This document shows positions 9,601 through 17,617 of a stretch of 54,972 bases of DNA, piece by piece. The stretch comes from Chrysochromulina tobinii. Its lineage: Eukaryota > Haptophyta > Prymnesiales > Chrysochromulinaceae. Where the stretch lies: contig JWZX01003217.1 in the NCBI GenBank assembly GCA_001275005.1, positions 1 through 54,972 on the forward strand. Reading direction: 5' to 3'. The first letter of the stretch is position 1; each line of letters starts with the position of its first letter. A model generated the notes under the pieces. The model did not search any database. It was not told where the DNA came from and was given only the letters and a program-made list of their open reading frames with translations. Made by a program: the position numbers and the translations under genes.

Positions 9601-12600
9601 AGGAGCAGCTTGCGTGCGGTCTCCTGGTCGGCCAACGTGTCGAGCAGCGCGACGGCGTTCGTCTCGAACCATTTCTCGAGGCTGACGAGCTCGTCCGACT
9701 CGGCCGAGAGGGAGACGCGCAGCTTGCGACAGACCTCCTGGCCGATCAGCGCCGCACGCAGCGGAGACACAGTGCGCTCCCAGATGACCTTGACGAACCT
9801 GGCCGCGCCGCAGCAGATGCCCCACACCAGCAAGTCGAAGGCTCGGACGGTCCTCTGGCGCGCGGCGTAGTACTCGAAGCCCACAATGTGCTGGCGCAGC
9901 ATGAGCACATGCTCCTCGCGCCACGGCGTCGTGTCGGGCAGGTCAAACGGCAGGCGCGCACCCAGAGCCGAGGCGGACATGCCAAGTTCTCCAAAGAGCG
10001 TGGAGAGGCTCACTTCGGACACCTTCGCGCCATACTGCAGCAGCAGGTCCACGATGCGCACGTCGAACGAAGGGTCGGTCACGCGCAGCAGCGCCTCCTG
10101 CAGCGCCTCCTGCACCATCTCCGCACGCGCGGCCGCCGAAGTTCCATACGAGCTCGTATGCATCAGCAGCTGATGGAGCACATCGTACCGCCCCCAGCGC
10201 GCCACCAGCGCGACGCCGAGCGCGTGCCCGCCCTTGCCGCTCACCATGTTACTCGACGCGCGCATGAAATCATTGCACGCAGCCTGAAGCAAGAGGCGCG
10301 ACACCTCCAGCCTGATGAGCTTGACGTCCTCCTCGCTCAGTGCATTGACGTCCTCCTTCAGGGCGAGCGCACGCAGCTTCTCAATGCACTCGTCGACCGA
10401 GTTGCTCCTCTCGAGGGCCACCCAGCGCCCACGCACGAGCACATCGACCCCGAGCTTGCCTCCGAACGAGCCACTGCGGCTCCTGTCGCGCCTGTCGCGC
10501 CCAGGCTCGTCACGCTGTGGTGAGCACGTGCATGCAAGACAGGCCATCAGTGGCAATCAACGCACCTGTCGCGCCCATGCTCGTCACGCCCGCCCCGCTT
10601 GCTCTCATGCTCCGCCGCGTGGCAGCTCAGCCGCAGCTCGAGCGTCGTGCCGAGCGATCGAATCGACAGCTGGCGCATCGTGTCGATAGGCTGGTGGCGC
10701 AGCAGCCGCTGCTTCACTGCTTCACAGGCCCACTGCTGCTGTGACGCGTACAGCGTCAGATTCTCGTCGACGTCGCGCCAGCACACACGACTCTCCACTT
10801 TAGGGCTCTCCTCTTTAGCCGTCATCCGCTGAAGCACCGAGATGCGCATGGATAAACCGCGCCAGTTGATCGCCGACGCCGGTGTCTCCGTCGAGATCCA
10901 TAGCTCGTCCTCCGGCTCGTCGTCGTCCGGCTCCTCGTCCGAGTTGGTCGGACCGCCTGTGCGAGCGGCAGCCCCCTTTCGAGAGCTCATCGAGCGCAAG
11001 GTCCTGCCCATGAACGATCTGGCGGACCTGATGCCCATGAACGATCTGGCGGACCGTGACTCGCTCCCCGTGTGTGAGTACGACTGCAGGCGAATCTTGG
11101 AGGAGAGCTCTCGCGACATGTGGAAGTGGACTGCGGTCGTCTCGATCCACGCGTGGTCCGTGTTGCGTGGGTCGTCCACGTAGCCGCGGTACACAATCCG
11201 CGCATCCTCGCTCGAGAGCTCATCGGGCAGGTTGAAGAGCTCGTCCAGGAGCAGGCGCGTCCGATCCCGCGGCTGGCCACGGTAGTTCGCTGCGCGCTGC
11301 GCGAGGCCGGCTTGCGGCTCAAAGGCCTGGCGCAGCGCCTGCGCCAGCGTCTCGCCCTCGCGGATCAGCCGCCCTGGGAGCGATCGGCCATGCCGCGCGC
11401 TGTGGTGAGCACTTGCATGCAAGACAGGTCATCAGTGGCAATCAACGCACCTGGCAGCGACCACTCATCGGAGCCATCAGTACGCTTGACGACCACCACC
11501 TGCAGCTGGTTCGTCGTTGGGTGTAGCCGCGTGACGATCGGGTCGGCCGCGTGGTTGGGTCCCCACTTGCCCAGCAGCCCGCGGCCCGCGAGCCCCGTCC
11601 GCCCTCGCGGGTTGAGCGGTCGGCCACGCCCACCGTTGGGCTCGAGACTTGCGTTGCCCTCTTCGAACTGGAGGGGCCCCTCGAAGGTGAGCCGGCGCTC
11701 GATCCGCTTGGACGTGAGAGCAAACGTCTCCGCGGAGCGCGGGTCGAGTAGCCGTTTGGCGCTGCCCCTCGGGCTGACGACGGGGCTGGACACCTCCTGT
11801 ATCAAATTCTCCATAGATACATGTCGCTGTCTCGGGTCTTCCGGGTCGGCCCAGCGCTGCTGACGCGTCCGGCTGCGAAAGTTGTCGGTCACAGTCGGGT
11901 CGGTGTAGTCCGCCGGAGCGTATCCAGGGAAGGGCACGGACCAAGGCACCTTCTCGTCGGGCACTTGGACGCGGGCCGGATACCTATCGGGCGCGGGTCG
12001 TACGCGCGCTCGCTCGTGCGGCGCGATCTTCTCCGCCACTCGATCGACAAGCTGCCGGTGGCTCGCGTACAGGTTCGCATACCGGTCCTCGGACAGCGGG
12101 TTGATGTCGAGCCAGATGGCGCGCGTGGCGTCATCGCCTGCGCCGAGCGCGAGCTTGTCTCCTGCGAGGCGAGATTGGGGGCGAGATTAGACGGAGATTG
12201 CAGGCGAGATTGGAGGCGAGATTGGGCCGAGATTGGAGGCGAGAGGCGCACCGATCTCGGGCGGGCAGTGGAAGTGGAATGCGGTCGTCTCGATCCACGC
12301 GTGGTCCGTCGTCCGCGGGTCGTCCACGTAGCCGCGGTACACCACGGTGCCGCCCGAGGCGAAGAGCCTACCGGTCGCCTCTTCAAAGAGTCTCTGCCCT
12401 TCTGGGTCGGGAATGTTGCCCACCTCCGCCCTGAACTCGCGCTGGACCGTCTCTGACACCGTCTCTCCCTCGTCCACCATACCTCCAGGAAGGGCCCACA
12501 CGCCCGGCTGGTCGGCACGCTCGATCGCAACCATCTGCAGCTGGTTCGTCGTTGGGTGTAGCCGCGTGACGATCGGGTCGGCCGCGTGGTTGGGTCCCCA

Positions 12601-14604
12601 CTTGCCCAGCAGCCCGCGGCCCGCGAGCCCCGTCCGTCCTCGCGGGTTGAGCGGCAGTCGCTTCTCATGATCCCAGAGCAGCACGCCTTTCGTCTCGTAT
12701 GTCTTGCGCGAGAGTACCTCGGCGATGAGATCGCTGCTCAGTGGCGCGGGCGGGTCGGCCCACTTAGCCTTCGCATGCGCACGTCGCTCTTCGCGCGTGG
12801 CCCCGTGGTTGCAGAACTTGGTCAGCACCGGGTGCTCGTACGTGGGCGGGTGGTAGCCTCCCGCCGCTGTCCAGTCGGCCTCCCATGGCACAAGACCCTC
12901 GTCCGCAATGGGCAGCCGGCGCACGCCTTCGGGGCAGTCCGCGCCCACGTAACGGTCGCGATCGCGCGCCTTAAGGTGCACGGGCGGCTTGGCGGGTTGC
13001 TCGAGGGAGCCCACTGGCTGCGGAACCTTGACGGCGCGGCGCGCCAGCTTGCGCCGCTCGATGTCAGCGTCAGTGCGCAGCTTGCAGCTGGCGACGACCG
13101 CGTTGAGGATGGAAGTCTCGAGAGACTCGGCTTTGGCCATTGAGAAGACGATCATCAGGTCACGCAACGTGCGCTTGTCGAGCGTGTGCGGCGCGGGCGT
13201 GTGCGAGAGTGAGGGCAGCAGCAGTCGCACCGCCTCCTCCACCTTCTCCCGTGGCACCTTGAGCACGTCCCACTGCTCAAGCTGCTCGTGTAGCAGAGTC
13301 GCCCAAAGCTCGACCGACCCCGGCTCTCGCTCCGGATGCTCCTGAACCTTGAGGGCGAAGTCCGCGAGGGCGCGTGCACAGCCGCGTGACTCGCGCACGA
13401 GCACGCAAGGCGTGTGGTTGCTCCAGGTCGTCAGGATCGTATTGAACGTGCCGCGCCCGCCCTGGACCATGAGGAGCACCCATCAGAGGTCATCAGGGTC
13501 ATCCGAGGTCATCAGAGGAGCGCTTACCTGGATAACGAGGAGCACTGAGGGCACCATGAGCTTCTCGACGAGCCGCCGCTCCACCTGGCCACGTAGCTCG
13601 ATCTCAGCACCCCATGCTGGAGCGCGTGCCCCCGGGTCGTCGACGAGGATGAAGTGCGAGTGGTTCATGTCCAGCGCCGACGACGCGCTCGAGTTCTTGA
13701 TCCGCTTGATGTACGGCAGCAGTGGCGGCGGCAGGCGCTCCTCGGGCTTCGCCTGCCGCAGGCTCTCCTGGTTCGTCACGCACCCGAGCGGGGCGATGCC
13801 GATGAGCGGGGTGGCCCATGCGTGTCCCTCGGCGCGCACGTTGGTAGTGGTCCGACTGCGCAACGCGCGCCCAACCAGCTCCATCACGCCCGTGTCCATG
13901 CCGCCCGTGATTACCCACGCGCGCGTCGAGGACGCCGCCGAGTCGATGCCGTCGCGCAGCATATTCTCAAGTCGTGGCTCAAGGTCCATCGCCTGCGCTG
14001 AGCCGCTTACAGTGAGGAGCACGGATGGCACCTGGATGCGCCAGTAAGACAGTAACAGCTTGACAATTGCATCCGCATCCGTGCGCGTCGACACGCCTGC
14101 GAAGCGTGCAGGCTCGTCCATCAGCTCGTCATCGAAAGAGAAGAAGAGGCGGCCGATCTGGTGGATGCCCGTCGCGTAGAGGTTCCCTACGTCGGCATTG
14201 CTCTCTTGCCAGCGCTCTTCGCGGCGGTCCTCCACCTGTTGCTCGCACTGGCTCGACCAGCACCAGCTCTGTGCCAGCAGTGGCTTGGATTGGCTTAGCG
14301 AGTTGTGCGATGCTGGCGCTGTTCGCGGTGAGCTGCCGGCTGGTGTCGCGTCGCCGGAGCTATCTATGCCGAGCAACCTGCCCCCTCCAGCGGTCTTCTT
14401 ATATGAGCCGTCGGGCAACGCACCGTCGGCGAATCTAGTGTGCGTGTCCATGCCGGACGTGGCGCCATCTTCTCTATCAACGTCTCCCGAATCCCTGCCG
14501 GCTTTACTGATTTCTTTGGCAGGCAGACTCGACAGGTTGAGCGGCAGCGCCGGCGTGTTGGTGCGAGGGTGCACGCGGGACGAGTCCCCTCGCTGCCAAT
14601 GCAT
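6657..14604 (-). CDS. TRPM-like cation channel with two tandem NUDT9-homology domains N-terminal to the pore
   Basis: Five exons join in frame: 14604-13528, 13461-12252, 12161-11451, 11373-10566, 10491-6657 (about 2,546 aa). Order: (1) the TRPM N-terminal nucleotide-binding region, with WVITGGMDTGVMELVG, PLIGIAPLG, LDMNHSHFILVDD and, after the first splice, GGRGTFNTI; (2) NUDT9H-1; (3) NUDT9H-2; (4) a helical region like TRPM MHR3/4, with a segment like FISHRYCQALVEEMWNG; (5) six TM segments, a pore loop around PFWATFGYFNPAEI and an S6/TRP region LFVNLLIAMFNARYSEV; (6) a C-terminal coiled-coil and Pro/Ala-rich tail. Animal TRPM2 is an ADP-ribose- and Ca2+-gated channel with one C-terminal NUDT9H. 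Here two lie before the channel, so gating by ADP-ribose is a reasonable inference, not shown. The start is uncertain; a second in-frame ATG is at 14451. Junctions were placed by reading frame and homology; transcript data would settle them. Confidence 0.85.
10492..10565 (-). repeat. Introner-like intron, copy 1
   Basis: A 74-nt intron (donor GTGCGTTG, phase 2) restores the TRPM gene's frame when removed. Its first about 51 nt match copy 2 at 11400-11450 with only two differences. Its last 23 nt duplicate the end of the upstream exon with one mismatch (CGTGACGAGC-TGGGCGCGACAG), as expected if an insertion or tandem duplication created the intron. Confidence 0.75.
10760..11990 (-). other. NUDT9-homology domain 2 (degenerate Nudix box)
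   Basis: This domain starts with RYPARVQVPDEKVPWSVPF, matching the NUDT9 N-terminal region, then RWADPEDP, PLNPRGRTGLAGRGLLGKWG, and NHAADP. After splicing of 11374-11450 it continues WSLPG-RLIREGETLAQALRQAFE. The box residues R, E, E, E of REUXEE read Q, A, P, Q, so hydrolysis is not expected. YRGYVDDPRNTDHAWIETTA is retained, and VCWRDVDENLTLYAS closes the domain after a long inserted linker of about 100 residues. Expected role: ligand binding without catalysis (inference). Confidence 0.85.
11374..11450 (-). repeat. Introner-like intron, copy 2
   Basis: A 77-nt intron (donor GTGCGTTG) whose core TTGCATGCAAGTGCTCACCA is shared with copy 1 and partly with the kinase intron at 18842-18905. 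Its 3' end (GATCGCTCCCAG) resembles the upstream exon end (GGTCGCTGCCAG), 10 of 12 identical. Removal joins WSLPG to RLIREGE and completes the second Nudix region. Confidence 0.75.
12040..12920 (-). other. NUDT9-homology domain 1 (near-canonical Nudix box)
   Basis: Family landmarks in order: a KWADPPAP-type segment, then PLNPRGRTGLAGRGLLGKWG and NHAADP, LPGGMVDEGE, VQREFRAEVG, YRGYVDDPRTTDHAWIETTA and, across the intron at 12162-12251, GAGDDATRAIWLDIN and NLYASHRQLVDRVAEK. These match NUDT9/TRPM2 landmarks closely. The Nudix consensus GX5EX7REUXEEXGU is met except that the first Glu of the EE pair is Ala. Human NUDT9 hydrolyses ADP-ribose to AMP and ribose-5-phosphate, so this copy could retain reduced activity. 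Confidence 0.85.
12162..12251 (-). repeat. Intron built of about 12-bp CAATCTCGCCTC-type repeats
   Basis: A 90-nt GTGCGC...CAG intron in NUDT9H-1. Most of it is CCAATCTCGCC-like units repeated about six times with small changes. Removal joins PPEI-G to DKLALGAGDD in frame, matching the NUDT9 landmark. Confidence 0.7.
13462..13527 (-). repeat. Intron whose 3' end duplicates the upstream exon end
   Basis: A 66-nt GTAAGC...CAG intron in the TRPM-like gene, phase 0. The upstream exon ends GTGCTCCTCGTTATCCAG and the intron ends GTGCTCCTCATGGTCCAG (15 of 18 identical). GATGACC-type short repeats fill the middle. Removal joins VLLVIQ to GGRGTFN, the expected TRPM motif. Confidence 0.7.
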
Positions 14605-14923
14605 GTAACGCGGCGCTCCGTGTTCCGACACGCTGGGCGCGCTTGCCTGTGCGACGGTTTTACGCAAACACGGTCGTTTTCACGCGTGTCGTCTGACGTG
14701 TGAACGTTCACAGCGGCGACAAGCGGAAGTGTTCTCGCTCGCCTTTATGACATAAAATTCCCTGGAAGTCGCTCCCGCATTAGACGAGCTGCGCCAATTA
14801 CTCTACAAGTATTCAATTAGTTTGATTCCCTGAAAGACGCTACTCGCAATAGGCGAGCCGCGCCTTCTTTTGTATTTCCTGGATGTCGCTCTCGGCAAAC
14901 CAGCGTGATCTGATACCTCTATG

Positions 14924-17098
14924 TCACGCCTCAAGCTTGCCCATGAGGCGTGTTGACGGCGCGCCTCTTCTTGTTGACGGGCCGCCACTTCTGCATGTTG
15001 TGATCGCGGTGCTTGCATTGGCAGCAGCCAACGTTTGGCTCTCGCGTTGCTGCACCACACGGCGCTGCTTGTCGAGTTCGAGTCGGCCCGCTTCCTTCCT
15101 GATATTCATCGATTCACGCATCATGTAGATGGCCATTTCCTTGAAGAGTGTCCAGGTTTTGACTGCCTTGTACGCGTTCGGATAGGCGTGGATGAGGTTC
15201 ACAAAGTCCCTCTTGCTGACGGAACTTGTGTGCACGTATGTGTTCGTCACCGCGCGCAGCGGCTTGGCTTTTGTCAGCAACAGATCGGGCCAGCCCCACG
15301 TATCTCCCGGACCGAGCAAACTGGATCTCGTGGATGAGATGCGGTAGTGGACGCTGCCCTGTGAGATGAAGTAGAGGCACTTACCCGGGGGCAATTCCTT
15401 GGGCCCGAAGACGACGGGGCGCATGCTCAGCACTATCTGGCACAGGAAGCCCTTGCGCTCGGCCTCCATCACTCTTTGAAAGCACCCGGAGACGAAGCAC
15501 GGGATCCGCAAGAGCCAGTGCTTGTTGAGCTCCCACGTCACCCTCTGCTTGAGCATGGGCGACAGCTGCTCGATCGCGGCCATGCGCGAATCGTACTTCA
15601 AGACGTCGATCGTGTGGAAGTAGTAGCGGCGTAGCTCACGGGAAATTTCCTTGGAGAGCTTGTACTGGTCGCAGAAGCGGTTTAGCGCGTCGAGCCCCTC
15701 GGTGAACCGTTTGCGGTCTGGGTCGGCCTGCGTGAGCGCGACAATCAAATTGCCGAAGATAACCGTCCACGCGAAGACGCCAAAGAGGAGCATGACGAGT
15801 AGCAGAATGTACTCGGTCGGCTTGAACTGCACCTCCCACTCCGGTTGCAGCGCAGCCGCGTCGGTAGGAGAGGTCGGAGACGTCGATGAGGAGGTCGGAG
15901 AGGTCGAGTAGAAGGGCTTGTAGGGGCCCATTGCCGGCGTGATCGAGTAGCCGGTGAGCAGCTGCACAGACCAGAAGAGGCAGTGGAGGTACCGATAGGC
16001 GACGTCCACACACTCGGCGAGCACCCTACCCTGTGAGTCGGTGAGCAGGCTTCCGTCGGCCTCGACGCCCGCGGGCTTGCAATAGCCAAAGGTGCCGAGC
16101 CACGTGTCGAGAGGTGATTCGAAAAATGTGGTCCAGATGGCAACAATGCAAGCGTATGCGTGCGTGAGCATGCACGTCTGGGCGAGAAGGCTGATGAGCG
16201 TGACGGTCACTGAGTTGAGCGAGATGCGCTCGCGAGCGCGCTGGAACACACGCGAGGCGCGCATGAGCCGCAACAGCTTGACCAAGCGCAGCGCGCGCAA
16301 TGTGCGCAGCGCCTTGGCGCCGCCCGCATCGGGCCCTTCATTCGAAATGACCGGCAGAATGTCAAAAATGGACGGAAAGATCGAGATGACGTCGAGGAAG
16401 AACCAGCCGCGCACGTAGTTGCGTGCAAGCGCACGCGGATTCATCTCCCAGGCGCTCTTGCCTACAGGATCGCCCGCCTTCGGAACGATTGGCGTCATGA
16501 TGAAGAATGCGAAGATCACATCTAGGATGAAGATGCAATCGACGATACGGTTGATCACAAAGAGCGGTTCGTCGGCGCGAGTGGGTGGAGGTAGGAAACC
16601 GACCTCGAACGGCGTCAGCGCCGCAGTATACATGAGCGCAAGCCCGCCGATCACATCCCAGGCGGGAAAGATGGTCATGTTACTCAGCACCTTGAGGGCC
16701 ACTTGGTTCAAGACGTTCCTGGCGTTGATTTCTGCCCTGTCAAGCACCCGAGTCCCTTGTGGCCTACGGGAACGGATGTCGAGGCGCTTGCGTGCCACCA
16801 TTCTCCTTCGCTGCTCTCTCACAAAGGTGCCAGTCGGGTCAATTATGTACCAAGGAACCTTCTGAACACCGTCCAGCTCCTTGTTGATCAGCTTTGCTTC
16901 GATGACATCAGACATGCTCCGCTCTTCCTTCGGCACCAACGCTTGAGGCACCTCTTCCTCGTCAAGCTGCGCCTTCGCGTCCGGCTGCGAATCAGGCTCA
17001 GTCACAGGGCCAAACAGTGCCGTACTGTTTGTGCTTCTGTTTTGAGTTCCTGCCGTGCTCGACCCTCTTGCAAGGGATACCTTACAACCTCTCCTCAT
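14924..17098 (-). CDS. Six-TM voltage-gated-like cation channel with cyclic-nucleotide-binding-like domain
   Basis: A 724-aa intronless frame from an ATG. The start of the membrane domain (FPAWDVIGGLALMYTAALTP, residue about 143) and the whole order follow the CNG/HCN/EAG superfamily: S1-S3, a voltage-sensor S4 with regularly spaced Arg/Lys (LRTLRALRLVKLLRLMRASR, about 263), S5, a pore loop (about 379-400), S6, a C-linker (RELRRYYFHT) and a cyclic-nucleotide-binding fold (about 530-650). Two oddities: the filter reads LLTGYSITP in place of the potassium GYG/GFG signature, and the phosphate-binding cassette (LGPGDTWGWPDLLL...RAVTNTYV) lacks the usual GE...A pattern, so ligand gating is uncertain. 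It lies head-to-tail upstream of the TRPM-like gene and divergent from the NEK-RCC1 gene. Confidence 0.85.
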   Translation of the reverse strand: MRRGCKVSLARGSSTAGTQNRSTNSTALFGPVTEPDSQPDAKAQLDEEEVPQALVPKEERSMSDVIEAKLINKELDGVQKVPWYIIDPTGTFVREQRRRMVARKRLDIRSRRPQGTRVLDRAEINARNVLNQVALKVLSNMTIFPAWDVIGGLALMYTAALTPFEVGFLPPPTRADEPLFVINRIVDCIFILDVIFAFFIMTPIVPKAGDPVGKSAWEMNPRALARNYVRGWFFLDVISIFPSIFDILPVISNEGPDAGGAKALRTLRALRLVKLLRLMRASRVFQRARERISLNSVTVTLISLLAQTCMLTHAYACIVAIWTTFFESPLDTWLGTFGYCKPAGVEADGSLLTDSQGRVLAECVDVAYRYLHCLFWSVQLLTGYSITPAMGPYKPFYSTSPTSSSTSPTSPTDAAALQPEWEVQFKPTEYILLLVMLLFGVFAWTVIFGNLIVALTQADPDRKRFTEGLDALNRFCDQYKLSKEISRELRRYYFHTIDVLKYDSRMAAIEQLSPMLKQRVTWELNKHWLLRIPCFVSGCFQRVMEAERKGFLCQIVLSMRPVVFGPKELPPGKCLYFISQGSVHYRISSTRSSLLGPGDTWGWPDLLLTKAKPLRAVTNTYVHTSSVSKRDFVNLIHAYPNAYKAVKTWTLFKEMAIYMMRESMNIRKEAGRLELDKQRRVVQQRESQTLAAANASTAITTCRSGGPSTRRGAPSTRLMGKLEA

Positions 17099-17617
17099 TC
17101 GCCGACAGCTAGAAGCTGGTCACTAAAATACCTGATGGTGACCAGGGCTTTTGGCCGGAAGAGCGGAAGACAGGCCTGGACGGTCCGGATGATCGGAGCG
17201 GCCCAAAGGATCGGAGCGGCCCAAAGGAAAAGTGCCAAAACACGACGAAGCGTCTCGAGGCTCAACCTCCGTACCGGTATACCGGTAAAAAGACACCGGG
17301 GTAGCCCACCGGTCTAGACCGGTAAGACCGGTAACGCGACGTGCTGGTATGAAAACGACTAGGTGAGGCTGCTCTACGATGGTGGCGAGACGCGAGGCGC
17401 GCATTTCCATGTTATCGCACACGCGTCCCCCCGAAGCTTCCTCTCACGTACAATACCACGTTTCTAACATCTCCACCGGGTCTCCAACGCCATCCAAGCC
17501 GCCGTAGAATGGTTGCCGGTACCCAGCATGTCGTAACGTTCACAAACTCGTTCACACACCATCCCGTCCGTCGGCCGTGCAGCGCGGCCTCCTGCTGCAG
17601 AGGGCAACTTCCGGGAC
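17099..17617. promoter_or_regulatory. Divergent intergenic region with ACCGGT cluster and 18-bp tandem repeat
   Basis: About 519 bp separate two divergent genes. Five copies of the palindrome ACCGGT lie at 17273-17278, 17281-17286, 17308-17313, 17318-17323 and 17327-17332. Just before them GATCGGAGCGGCCCAAAG is repeated in tandem (about 17190-17228). These are candidate promoter elements; no gene was seen. Confidence 0.4.

Noticed and set aside
10547-13479. NUDT9-like enzymes as separate genes from the channel
   Set aside because: The frames join across short introns in phase, no stop plus start separates them, and upstream and downstream parts are both TRPM. Kept as a refutation test in the finding.
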